The translations under genes and the position numbers were made by a program. Of a stretch of DNA of 64,000 nucleotides, positions 19,651-27,549 are shown piece after piece. Origin of the DNA: Photobacterium atrarenae (GTDB lineage: Bacteria > Pseudomonadota > Gammaproteobacteria > Enterobacterales > Vibrionaceae); the NCBI RefSeq assembly GCF_024380015.1, contig NZ_CP101508.1:2852902-2916901 (forward strand). Reading direction: 5' to 3'. Under the pieces are notes generated by a model. It ran no database searches and was not told the DNA's origin. It saw only the letters and a program-made list of their open reading frames with translations. How positions within the stretch are numbered: position 1 is the first letter of the stretch; the number at the start of each line of letters is the position of its first letter.

Positions 19651-20109
19651 ATGCAGCGACTATGGTTCACAATGGCCTTGCTGGCAGTGGCACTGCCAAC
19701 CGCAGCCGCGGAAAAAAACAACTGGGACCCGGCCCTCGCCAACGAGAGCTCCGGATGGTTCATCTCGTCTCAGTCCAAAAGCGCCGAGCAATTTGACCTG
19801 TGGCAGATCGACAGCGGCTACGCGTATGCCCTCAGTCAAAAGACCGAGCTCTACCTCAGTACCCGCCTGAAAAGTGGCAACGAGTTTCAGAGCGCAACCC
19901 GTGGCTTGCTCTCCGGCGTCAAATATAATTTCTCCCCCAAACTCAGCCTGCAGAGCGCCGTGACTTCAGAGTCCGTCAATGAAGAGGTGGTGATGGGCGT
20001 GGAGGTTTCCAGCCAGTATGAAGTCCTTAACCGGGTCAATGTCCATGCCACGGTCGACTATGAAGCGCTGGAGCAAATCTACCAGGTCGGGATTGGGTTT
20101 CGCTTTTAA
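19651..20109 (+). CDS. Small outer-membrane beta-barrel-like protein, unknown function
   Basis: A 152-residue protein with a clear signal peptide (MQRLWFTMALLAVALPTAAA, cleavage after residue 20). The mature part is made of alternating polar/hydrophobic stretches (GYAYALSQKTELYLSTRLKS, GLLSGVKYNFSPKLSLQSAVT, VHATVDYEALEQIYQVGIGFRF) ending in Phe, the pattern of a small outer-membrane barrel or a surface-attached beta protein. I do not recognise a named family. GGAGGG precedes the start. The palindrome-ended repeat (copy 2) begins at the last base of its stop codon and may supply its 3' end. Confidence 0.75.
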   Translation: MQRLWFTMALLAVALPTAAAEKNNWDPALANESSGWFISSQSKSAEQFDLWQIDSGYAYALSQKTELYLSTRLKSGNEFQSATRGLLSGVKYNFSPKLSLQSAVTSESVNEEVVMGVEVSSQYEVLNRVNVHATVDYEALEQIYQVGIGFRF

Positions 20110-20270
20110 TACCAATCGCAGTAAATAACTGGTCATCCTCGCTTGTTAAAATGCTCGATAACTGCGTTAGAATTTTTGATTGTAGAATAACTACTTATCT
20201 GGAAATTCTGCCTTGTTCTCAAACATTTTTCCTGCGCTATTTCTGATCACTGATTTACTTTGATTGGTAT
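20109..20270 (+). repeat. Palindrome-ended 162-bp repeat, copy 2
   Basis: Begins ATACCAAT and ends ATTGGTAT. It matches copy 1 (9211-9374, reverse strand) over the whole length with scattered substitutions and a few small length differences. It starts inside the stop codon of the upstream gene and carries no protein gene. Confidence 0.85.
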
Positions 20271-20305
20271 AGCTTCGGCTCCCCAAATTCGTAAAAAACG
20301 ACAGG

Positions 20306-20346
20306 AACGAATATAAATGAGCCCTTTCGGTTCGTTTATATCCGTT
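20306..20346 (-). terminator. Long hairpin downstream of the RraA-like gene
   Basis: An imperfect stem of about 18 bp (arms AACGAATATAAATGAG and its near complement) closed on the minus strand by a GAAA-type loop. Beyond it the minus strand reads CCTGTCGTTTTTT. It lies 30 bases past the end of the minus-strand gene and is probably its terminator, though the T run starts 9 bases after the stem. Confidence 0.6.
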
Positions 20347-20376
20347 TTTATTGTTCAATAAATCGAAAAACTGTGT

Positions 20377-20880
20377 TTATTTTTCTGCCTTAAAAGGCGA
20401 TAAATCCAACTTGGCTTTACTCAGGAGGATCCCGTTGCGATCGGCATAGAGCATATCTCCCGGATAGACCAGGGTATGGGCCACCGTCAGGGTCACATTA
20501 CGATCACCGGTTTGCCTTTTTTCGGTCTTAAACGGACACGGTCCCAGCGCCTTAATGCCAATATCGATCGTCGCCAGCGTCGCGACATCCCGCACCGCAC
20601 CGTTGACGATCACCCCTTCCCAGTGATTTTTCTGCGCCAGCAGCGCAAGCTGATCGCCCAGCAACGCAAACCTGCAAGAACCATGGCCGTCAATAAACAA
20701 GACCTTACCCCGGCCGTCCTCAGAGACGATCTCCCGTACCAGGCTATTATCTTCAAAGCAGCGCAAGGTCACGACCTCGCCGTAAAACAAGCGGCGGCCG
20801 CCATAATCATGCGAAGTCAAGGGTAACCAGCGAACATCCTGTTCGTAGTGGTCGCATAAATCGGGTAGTAAATCTAACAT
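20377..20880 (-). CDS. RraA-family protein with an intact HMG-aldolase motif
   Basis: A 167-residue protein of the RraA/MenG-like fold. It keeps segments seen in RraA (YGGRRLFYGEVVTLRCFEDNSLV, GRGKVLFIDGHGSCRFALLGD, MLYADRNGILLS). It also has the D-x20-R-D motif (D76, R97, D98 in GAVRD) that binds metal and pyruvate in 4-hydroxy-4-methyl-2-oxoglutarate and related aldolases; as I recall E. coli RraA has GAVRQ there. It may therefore be an oxaloacetate decarboxylase/aldolase-type enzyme rather than an RNase E inhibitor, but neither activity is shown by sequence. It is transcribed with, and just after, the DUF3293 gene (36 bases apart). Confidence 0.8.
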   Translation of the reverse strand: MLDLLPDLCDHYEQDVRWLPLTSHDYGGRRLFYGEVVTLRCFEDNSLVREIVSEDGRGKVLFIDGHGSCRFALLGDQLALLAQKNHWEGVIVNGAVRDVATLATIDIGIKALGPCPFKTEKRQTGDRNVTLTVAHTLVYPGDMLYADRNGILLSKAKLDLSPFKAEK

Positions 20881-20916
20881 CTCGTACTCCTTGATTAAGA
20901 TTGCCGATACTTGTCT

Positions 20917-21321
20917 CTACTCAGTGTAGAAAAAGTCTTTAAAATCACCTAGTTTTATTGTTGTGACAGCATCGATCTGCACCGGCTCGAGATACAGTTT
21001 CCCCTGCTCGACCCAATAAAACGCATTCTGCCCCCAACGTCGGGCCAGTTGCGCCGCTCGCGCCCGCGACACCGGCACAGCAAAACTCGGTTCCAACCAG
21101 CTCCCATCCGGCGCACTGCAATCGAGTGGTTGCAGCCCATTTATTTCGTGGAGGAGTTCATTTTTCAACAATGTGTTCCGTTTTCGGTTTTGCGCTGGTG
21201 GAAGAACAATGCTTCCGGGGTTAAATGCTGTTAGAATTGCAAAATAGGGGTAAACGGGGCGTTGCCCGGCTTTAAATTGAATAGTCTGGTAGCAACACCA
21301 AAGCGAGATGTGTTCACACAT
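20917..21321 (-). CDS. DUF3293 domain protein
   Basis: About 134 residues from the ATG at 21321. The pattern PYFAILTAFNPGS, NRKRNTLLKNEL, a SFAVPVSRARAAQLARRWGQNAFYWVEQGKLYL block and the acidic/aromatic end fit DUF3293, a family of unknown function found in Vibrionaceae and other gammaproteobacteria. The frame stays open to 21375, but the extra 18 residues are basic and Cys/His-rich and do not look like the family; AGGGAAG lies before the chosen ATG. The RraA-like gene follows. Confidence 0.75.
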   Translation of the reverse strand: MCEHISLWCCYQTIQFKAGQRPVYPYFAILTAFNPGSIVLPPAQNRKRNTLLKNELLHEINGLQPLDCSAPDGSWLEPSFAVPVSRARAAQLARRWGQNAFYWVEQGKLYLEPVQIDAVTTIKLGDFKDFFYTE

Positions 21322-21405
21322 ATGGCGCTTCCCTAAGCAAGTGCGGCGGATAATTTTGTAGTGCATGTTAAACAAACTGGCTAATCGTAATACAATTCAG
21401 TCTGT

Positions 21406-21419
21406 TTGACATATATCAA
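21406..21419. promoter_or_regulatory. FNR-like box upstream of arcA
   Basis: TTGACATATATCAA matches the FNR consensus TTGAT-N4-ATCAA at 9 of 10 defined positions. It lies about 300 bp before arcA and about 85 bp before the divergent DUF3293 start. E. coli arcA is known to be FNR-activated, so arcA is the more likely target. Confidence 0.5.
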
Positions 21420-21439
21420 GGAAGCACTGAAAAGCAGTC

Positions 21440-21610
21440 ACGAAACAAAACGAGAACATTGTTATCGAGCTGTTAAGTGAATACAATCGTCGCCATCCCA
21501 CGGAAATTGTAGCCAATGCCCCTGCGATTCAGGGCTTTTTCAGCAATTCCCATAAAGAATATATTGCTGGATTACGGATGGCGTACCAAACAGGCAACTC
21601 TATTAGTTAA
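21440..21610 (+). CDS. Possible 56-residue protein without a standard start codon
   Basis: A frame of 56 codons then TAA reads like real protein: ENIVIELLSEYNRRHPTEI, APAIQGFFSNSHKEYIAGL, ending AYQTGNSIS. The preceding in-frame stop is only four codons upstream (TGA, 21428-21430), and there is no ATG, GTG or TTG near the beginning. The codon at the natural start position is ACG followed by AAA, one base from ATG-AAA. Either a rare start (ACG, or ATT at 21458) is used, the start has been lost by mutation, or the base is a sequencing error. No recognised family. Confidence 0.35.
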   Translation, partial: TKQNENIVIELLSEYNRRHPTEIVANAPAIQGFFSNSHKEYIAGLRMAYQTGNSIS

Positions 21611-21717
21611 GTACCCGGTGTTTTACCCAATACTTTGCCTGTCTGTGAATTTTTTTTATAGAATTTAACTATTCAGATTTTGACCAGATTCCGTTTTTAG
21701 AGATTTAGGTACTGCCA

Positions 21718-22437
21718 ATGCAAACCCCTCACATTCTAATTGTAGAAGACGAGCACGTAACACGTAATACCCTGAAAAGCATTTTCGAAGCAGAGGGTTA
21801 CGCGGTTTTTGAAGCCAACGACGGCGAAGAAATGCATCAGATGCTGTCGGAGCACCACGTTCATTTGGTGATCATGGATATCAACCTGCCGGGCAAAAAT
21901 GGCCTGCTGCTGGCACGCGAACTGCGTGAGCAGGGCGACATGGCGCTGATGTTCCTGACCGGCCGTGACAACGAAGTCGACAAGATCCTGGGACTGGAAA
22001 TCGGCGCCGATGATTACATCACCAAGCCATTCAACCCACGTGAGCTGACCATCCGTGCCCGTAACCTGCTGACCCGTGCCATGAACCAGGGCCTGCCGAC
22101 CGAAGACAAACGTCTGGTCGAGCGTTACGAGTTCAACGGCTGGTCTCTGGAGATCAATAGCCGCTCACTGGTCAGCCCGAATGGCGATCAGTTCAAGCTG
22201 CCGCGCTCTGAGTTCCGTGCCCTGCTGCACTTCTGTGAAAACCCGGGTAAGATCCAGACCCGTGCTGAGCTGCTGAAGAAAATGACCGGTCGCGAGCTGA
22301 AACCGCATGACCGTACGGTGGACGTGACGATTCGCCGCATCCGCAAGCACTTTGAATCAGTCGCCGATACCCCGGAGATCATTGCCACCATTCACGGTGA
22401 AGGTTACCGTTTCTGTGGCGATCTGGGCGAAGAGTAA
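21718..22437 (+). CDS. arcA: Aerobic respiration response regulator ArcA
   Basis: A 239-residue OmpR-family regulator. The receiver domain (about 1-120) has the acidic pocket ED at 10-11, the phospho-acceptor D54 (IMDINLPG) and the conserved Lys (YITKPF). The winged helix follows (about 135-235: [42 protein letters not shown]). When phosphorylated by ArcB at low oxygen it represses TCA-cycle and aerobic genes in this family. Its cognate kinase gene arcB lies close by on the other strand. The leader is long, with an FNR-like box about 300 bp upstream. Confidence 0.97.
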   Translation: MQTPHILIVEDEHVTRNTLKSIFEAEGYAVFEANDGEEMHQMLSEHHVHLVIMDINLPGKNGLLLARELREQGDMALMFLTGRDNEVDKILGLEIGADDYITKPFNPRELTIRARNLLTRAMNQGLPTEDKRLVERYEFNGWSLEINSRSLVSPNGDQFKLPRSEFRALLHFCENPGKIQTRAELLKKMTGRELKPHDRTVDVTIRRIRKHFESVADTPEIIATIHGEGYRFCGDLGEE

Positions 22438-22460
22438 TTCTCGCTTTCCGGCTGATCTTC

Positions 22461-22490
22461 AAATAAGGCTCCGAACGGAGCCTTATTTTT
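22461..22490. terminator. Bidirectional terminator between arcA and the arcB-lipoprotein operon
   Basis: A 13-bp perfect inverted repeat (AAATAAGGCTCCG, 2-nt loop, CGGAGCCTTATTT) followed by T residues, between convergent transcription units. Confidence 0.9.
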
Positions 22491-22512
22491 CTAACCTCAT
22501 ATTGCTCCCCGC

Positions 22513-23148
22513 TCAGTCGCCGGTTCGCAACGGTCCGATGATCACATCATGCTGGATCAGGCGCACTTCCTCGCCTTGATAGCTCAGTAACACTGCAATA
22601 TCCACGGCACTGCCCGGCAGCCACTCGGGTCCTTCAGACAAACTCACCTCCAGCGTCAGCTCCCCTTCCGCCCGAATATCCAGATTTTCTTTCACCAACC
22701 ACTGCTGACTGCCCTGCATCAGCAAGACACGCAGGATATCCAGCTTCGGCAACGGCTGCATTTCCTTGGTCTGCAATTTAACCGAGGCATGGAGCAGGTC
22801 TGAGGGGGCGGTGCCGTCGGCACCGATCACAGGCAGCCGGCGCAACCATAGACTGCTGTTCAGCGTCACCACCGTCTCACCCAAAGTCAGCTCACTGGGC
22901 GCGCTGCGCCACAGATCAGTCGGCAATGGCTCCGGCAGCGGGGTTGCCGCGGCTGGCTCTGCCGGGCGCTCGGGTTTTCCGTCCCCGTCCGTCTCTACAG
23001 CGACCTGCTCCTCATCCTCTCCCGCAGCTTCCGGGGCCGGACGCGCAGGCTCGCCAGCATCAGATACCGGCGGCGTCGGTGATTCAGGCTCACTACAAGC
23101 TGCCAGCCCCAAGCTCACCACCAGGGCCAGCATCACCTGAAGTTTCAT
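22513..23148 (-). CDS. Lipoprotein of unknown function, coupled to arcB
   Basis: A 211-residue protein with a type II signal peptide: MKLQVMLALVVSLGLAAC, lipobox LAAC with lipidated C18 followed by Ser, which favours the outer membrane. Residues 19-80 are a Pro/Ala/Glu-rich linker (EPESPTPP, PEPLPTDL). The remaining 130 residues are a predicted beta-rich domain (ELTLGETVVTLNSSLWLRRLP, GELTLEVSLSEGPEW, VDIAVLLSYQGEEVRLIQHDVIIGP). No family recognised. Its ATG is two bases after the arcB stop codon, and its GGAGAAG ribosome site overlaps that stop, so it is translationally coupled to arcB. Confidence 0.8.
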   Translation of the reverse strand: MKLQVMLALVVSLGLAACSEPESPTPPVSDAGEPARPAPEAAGEDEEQVAVETDGDGKPERPAEPAAATPLPEPLPTDLWRSAPSELTLGETVVTLNSSLWLRRLPVIGADGTAPSDLLHASVKLQTKEMQPLPKLDILRVLLMQGSQQWLVKENLDIRAEGELTLEVSLSEGPEWLPGSAVDIAVLLSYQGEEVRLIQHDVIIGPLRTGD

Positions 23149-23150
23149 GG

Positions 23151-25526
23151 TTACTTCTCCTGCCGGGCTAACCAGCCCCTCAGCACATTAAGATCATTCT
23201 GGTAGTCATCTTTGATTTCGTCGACCCAGTCGCTGATATTTTCCCACCACGCCGGCAGTTCCGGCGACTGGGCTTTCTGCGCCACCTGCTGGATATGCTT
23301 GAGGCCGATTGAGCCGGCCGCCCCTTTGATCTTGTGGGCTTCAAACTTAATGCCGTCCTGATCCTTGGCCATCATATTCGAGTCCAGGATCTCAATATAC
23401 TCCGGCATTTTTTGCTCGAACATCGCAATACTGTCATACACTGGCTGGGTGCCGACAATCTCGACGTAGGAGCTCAGCATTTCCAAATCCAACAGCTGGT
23501 TGATCTGATCGTCACTCAGGTGATCGCCTGCCGGCGTCGGCTCGGCATCGGACGCCGCCTCCTCAGCGCTCTCTTCGTCATCCAGCGGACAAGTCAGCAC
23601 CAGGCGAGAGATCACATCCGAAATCGCTTTCACGCTCAGGGGTTTGCTGAGCGCATCATCCATCCCTTTTTCCAGATACTCCGCCTTGTCTTTGATCACG
23701 TTAGCGGTCAACGCCACCAGCGCCGGCAAATGGTCATAGCGCTCACGCAGCTGGCGGGCAATATCAAAGCCGGACATGTCCGGCAGCTGAATATCCAGCA
23801 GCACCAGGTCATAATCATCCGGATTGAATTTCTCCAGCGCCTCATCGCCGCGCATGGCAATGGTGACCTCATGCCCTAAGCTCTCAAGCAGCGCCTTGGC
23901 CACCGTAATATTGAGCTCGATGTCTTCGACCATGAAGATACTCAGGCTCATCGGTGACGGGGCCGGCAGCGATTCCTCCGGCTCATGTCGCTCAACCACC
24001 GGGGCACAAATCGTCACGGTAAAGGTGCTGCCTTCACCGACTTCCGACGACACAGTAATATCCCCGCCCATCATCTGCACCAGCTGGCGGGAGACCGCCA
24101 GGCCAATTCCGGTACCGACGGCATGGAGGTTATCGCTGTCATCTTTGACCTGATAATACATCGCAAAGATCTTATCCAGCTCAGCGGGCGGGATCCCGAT
24201 CCCGCTGTCTTCGACCTCAAACGTAATATGTGCCTGCTGGTCGACGACATCGCTGCTGATTGACAGCACCACCCCGCCTTCTTTGGTAAATTTGGTGGCA
24301 TTGCTGATCAGGTTCCACAGCACCTGGCGCAGCCGGGTCCCGTCAGCCTCGATACAGGCCGGCAGCTCCGTCAATTGCTCCAAATCGAACCGTAGCCCTT
24401 TCTGCTCAGCCATCAGCGCCGAGATATTGCCCATCTCCTCAACGAACTCGGCAAAATCAAGCGGTTTGGGCAACAACTCCAGGCGGCGGCGATCGGACTT
24501 ATCCATATCGATAATGTCATTGAAAATATTGCCCAGGGTGATCGCGCTGACATAAATCGTCCGCATGTAGCCGCGCTGCTCTTGATTGAGCCGGGTTTCC
24601 AGCAGCATTCGGCTCAGCCCGACAATCCCGTTCAGCGGGGTTCTCAGTTCATGGCTGATGGTCGAGATAAACGCAGTTTTATCCCGGCTGGCCTTCTCCT
24701 GGGCATCCTGGTACTGCTTGCGCTCAGTAATATCGCGGCCAAAGCCCATCAGTCCCAGACGCCGCCCCTCGCGGCTGTAGAACGGCACTTTACGCAGCTC
24801 AAACACCGCCTTGCGACCGTCGGGATATTCCAGCCACTGCTCATAAGTCAGCGACACGTTCTGGTTAAACACCTGCTGATCAGTTTCGACAATCTTACGG
24901 GCGATGTCTTCACTGTAGACATCCCACGGCGTCAGACCGACCAGCTGTTTTTCGGTCCTGCTGGTCAGCTCCTCCATCGCCCGGTTACAGCCGGAGAACT
25001 GGCCTTTTTCATTGCGGTAATAAATCAGATCCGGCGAGGCATCGAGGAAAGATTTGAGCAGGGCACTCTGCTCCGCCAGTTCCAATTGGGCATTCTCCCG
25101 CTGGTAGACCTCATTTTCGAGATCCAGCATCGCCTCTTCACGCGCTTCCTCGGCTTTTTTCCGCTCTTCAATTTCCTGATTGAGTTGGGTGATATTTTCC
25201 TGCAACTGCTTATTGAGCTGCATATCGCGCGAGCGCATCTCTTCAAGTTTGGTCACCAGCTTCGACAGCCGCTGGCGCGAGTCTTCCAGCTGATCGACCA
25301 CCACCGAGAGAAAATAGACCGCCCACGGGGTGATCAACAACCCGAAAAACACCGAGCGGACAATATCGATGTTCAGCACTTCTCCCTGAAGCACCAGCGT
25401 CACCCCGACCTGAACCACCACCGCCAGGGCCACCAGCGCCAGCGCCAACAGCAGGCTGAAGCGGACAATGCCGAGCTTCACCAGCAAATCGACATAAAAC
25501 TGAGCCAGCACCTTGATTTGTTTCAT
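23151..25526 (-). CDS. arcB: Aerobic respiration sensor kinase ArcB
   Basis: A 791-residue tripartite hybrid kinase. Two membrane segments (about 20-47 and 57-77) are followed by a coiled coil (80-155), a PAS domain (about 155-270), the HisKA region with H292 (STISHELRTPLNG), HATPase motifs (NLISNATKF, DSGIGIP, GTGIGLAVS), a receiver domain with D578 (LVLLDIQLPDMSG) and a C-terminal HPt domain with H731 (FEAHKIKGAAGS). The relay runs H292 to D578 to H731 to ArcA D54 in the known system. Sequence around H292 is close to E. coli ArcB. A lipoprotein gene follows immediately. In E. coli too arcB neighbours yhcC and gltBD. Confidence 0.97.
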   Translation of the reverse strand: MKQIKVLAQFYVDLLVKLGIVRFSLLLALALVALAVVVQVGVTLVLQGEVLNIDIVRSVFFGLLITPWAVYFLSVVVDQLEDSRQRLSKLVTKLEEMRSRDMQLNKQLQENITQLNQEIEERKKAEEAREEAMLDLENEVYQRENAQLELAEQSALLKSFLDASPDLIYYRNEKGQFSGCNRAMEELTSRTEKQLVGLTPWDVYSEDIARKIVETDQQVFNQNVSLTYEQWLEYPDGRKAVFELRKVPFYSREGRRLGLMGFGRDITERKQYQDAQEKASRDKTAFISTISHELRTPLNGIVGLSRMLLETRLNQEQRGYMRTIYVSAITLGNIFNDIIDMDKSDRRRLELLPKPLDFAEFVEEMGNISALMAEQKGLRFDLEQLTELPACIEADGTRLRQVLWNLISNATKFTKEGGVVLSISSDVVDQQAHITFEVEDSGIGIPPAELDKIFAMYYQVKDDSDNLHAVGTGIGLAVSRQLVQMMGGDITVSSEVGEGSTFTVTICAPVVERHEPEESLPAPSPMSLSIFMVEDIELNITVAKALLESLGHEVTIAMRGDEALEKFNPDDYDLVLLDIQLPDMSGFDIARQLRERYDHLPALVALTANVIKDKAEYLEKGMDDALSKPLSVKAISDVISRLVLTCPLDDEESAEEAASDAEPTPAGDHLSDDQINQLLDLEMLSSYVEIVGTQPVYDSIAMFEQKMPEYIEILDSNMMAKDQDGIKFEAHKIKGAAGSIGLKHIQQVAQKAQSPELPAWWENISDWVDEIKDDYQNDLNVLRGWLARQEK

Positions 25527-25660
25527 TCTTTATTCCTGCTCATGAAAGGCTACGCCTATGATAATCATCCCGAGGCAAGAACCAAAGGAGATCCCCCACA
25601 GATATCAATCAGCCTGCAAAATGCAGGCTGATTGATTGGATGTATTTCCGGCACTTGCCC

Positions 25661-27490
25661 TTATGCGTGGTCGCCGCCAGTCATCACCATGGTACAATTT
25701 CGCCCGGCCGCTTTGGCTTTGTAGAGGGCAATATCGGCCATTTCAACCAGATCCCCGTAGTCCTGGGTCGGCAGCGGCGTAATGGTCGCGACCCCCAGGC
25801 TCACCGTCAGCTGATTGCCCACGCCCGAGTATTCATGAACAATACCTTGCGCAGCCAATTGCTGGTGCACCTTCTCAGCCACCACCAACCCACCAGTCTG
25901 GTCGGTATTGGGCAGCAGGAAGGCGAACTCTTCCCCACCGTAGCGGGCCACTTCGTCAGTCTCGCGCCGGATCACATCACGAAAGACCTTGGCAACTTCC
26001 CGCAGCGCATAGTCCCCTTGCTGATGGCCGTAGTTGTCGTTAAACGCCTTGAAGCTGTCAATGTCACAGAGGATCAGCGTCAGCGGTTTCTGCTCGCGGA
26101 TATGACTGTGCCAGAGTTTGCGCAGCTGCTCATCAAAGTAGCGACGATTGGCCACCTTGGTCAGGCTGTCGACAAAACTCATTTCCTCCAACTCCATGAT
26201 CGCATCGGCCAGTTGCTGCTCGGCCATCCGACGCTCGGTCACATCCCGGGCCATCACCAGCACCCCCGGCACCCCATCAGTCGGATCCCGATAGGGGGTT
26301 TTCACCATCTCATACCACACCGGGGTGCCGTCTTCGAGGATCACATAGTCATCTGCTTTGACCGTCTTGCCCTCCTCAAGCACCTGGCGATCCGCTTCCT
26401 GAAACTCCTCCCACTTATCCGGCTCCAGCACATCCGCAGCCGATTTACCCAACAAGGTTTGCTGGGTATAGCCCAGCGCGCGGGCAAACGGCTCGTTACA
26501 ACCGACATAAATCCCGTGCTCGTTATACAACCCAATGGGATCTGAGCTGGCCTCAAAAATCGTATTGAGCAGCGAGCTGCGCTGGGCCAGGGCCTGCTCG
26601 GTGATCTCCCGCTTCTCGATCTCCTGTTGCAGGCTCTCCTGCATATCATGCCAGTCCGTCACATCATGGCTGATCGACAGGGTGCCAATTACCTCGCCGT
26701 GATCATCGATCAATTGGGTTTTGTTGGTTTCGAGTAAGCGGCTGGTACCATCCGGTGCCGTGGTCCAGGTATGCAGCGGATGCAGGGAAGACGCCGTATT
26801 CTCATCTTCCATCACCCCTTCTTCAAACCGGCCGCGCCAGAAGCGATTGAAGGCTTTGTTGGTGCCGATGATCTCACCGCGGTTGTTCTGGTAGTACACC
26901 AGCTCGGATAAGGAATTGAGCACCTGCTGGAAAATCCGCTGCTCCTGTTCAAGCTGATCGGGCGAGGCCGGTTGCTGGGGCGGTTGAGACAGGTAGAGCA
27001 ACCAGGCCGCCTGCCATTTAAAACGGATCGGTTGCCCGGAAACCGCCAGCGAGAGAGTATGGCCGGGCTTGATCCGGAGCGCCTCGGGGGCATTTTGAAA
27101 CCCACGGCGATACGGCAGCGGCCGGAGGTAATCGCACATCATCTGGGCGGTGATCTCATCCGGGTAGCGATAGCGGCTACCCAGCTTGCGCACGCCGATC
27201 AGCTCACAGCAGCGTTTGTTAGCATAGAGCAGGGTGCCGTCCTTGCGCCGGATAATCGCCACCGCCAGCGGCAGGTCAGTGAAAATGGTTTGCAGCCGAC
27301 GAAACGACGCCGCATCGAGATGCAGCACTAACATCACCAGCAACCCGCTGCCGATGACAGCCCCCGTAACGAGCAGGGCCGTCAGCAACACCGGGTTGCC
27401 GACACGATCAATTGCCTCAGCGGCCTGCCCGACCGCCGGGAACATGAATAGCACAGCCAGCCCGAGCAGGTGGCGAACAAAGAGCAACAT
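25661..27490 (-). CDS. PAS/GGDEF diguanylate cyclase
   Basis: Membrane-anchored c-di-GMP synthase. From the ATG at 27490 it has about 609 residues: a signal-like segment (LLFVRHLLGLAVLFMFPAVGQA), a second hydrophobic segment (about 33-57), two or three PAS-like modules (about 60-165, 185-285 and 305-425, the last ending ARDVTERR), then a GGDEF domain. The active-site motif is an intact GGEEF (518-522), and RETD lies five residues before it, a good RxxD inhibitory site, so product feedback is expected. An alternative start 15 codons upstream exists. It lies between arcB and yhcC, the place of the GGDEF gene VC2370 in V. cholerae as I recall. The signal sensed is unknown. Confidence 0.92.
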   Translation of the reverse strand: MLLFVRHLLGLAVLFMFPAVGQAAEAIDRVGNPVLLTALLVTGAVIGSGLLVMLVLHLDAASFRRLQTIFTDLPLAVAIIRRKDGTLLYANKRCCELIGVRKLGSRYRYPDEITAQMMCDYLRPLPYRRGFQNAPEALRIKPGHTLSLAVSGQPIRFKWQAAWLLYLSQPPQQPASPDQLEQEQRIFQQVLNSLSELVYYQNNRGEIIGTNKAFNRFWRGRFEEGVMEDENTASSLHPLHTWTTAPDGTSRLLETNKTQLIDDHGEVIGTLSISHDVTDWHDMQESLQQEIEKREITEQALAQRSSLLNTIFEASSDPIGLYNEHGIYVGCNEPFARALGYTQQTLLGKSAADVLEPDKWEEFQEADRQVLEEGKTVKADDYVILEDGTPVWYEMVKTPYRDPTDGVPGVLVMARDVTERRMAEQQLADAIMELEEMSFVDSLTKVANRRYFDEQLRKLWHSHIREQKPLTLILCDIDSFKAFNDNYGHQQGDYALREVAKVFRDVIRRETDEVARYGGEEFAFLLPNTDQTGGLVVAEKVHQQLAAQGIVHEYSGVGNQLTVSLGVATITPLPTQDYGDLVEMADIALYKAKAAGRNCTMVMTGGDHA

Positions 27491-27549
27491 GCTGATTTTT
27501 CTATCGTGGCGAAAAATGAGCCGATAATCTAACACATTTCATACAAGCG

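Larger units (their letters stand above)
21322..21717. other. Divergent region between the DUF3293 gene and arcA
   Basis: Nearly 400 bases holding an FNR-like box, a possible short unannotated gene (21440-21610), and a candidate arcA promoter (TTGCCT at 21635-21640 and TAGAAT at 21659-21664, 18 bp apart). These are listed separately where supported. Confidence 0.6.

Noticed and set aside
24582..25631. A 349-codon plus-strand open frame opposite arcB
   Set aside because: No recognisable domain and a composition typical of antisense frames; arcB on the other strand is certain.
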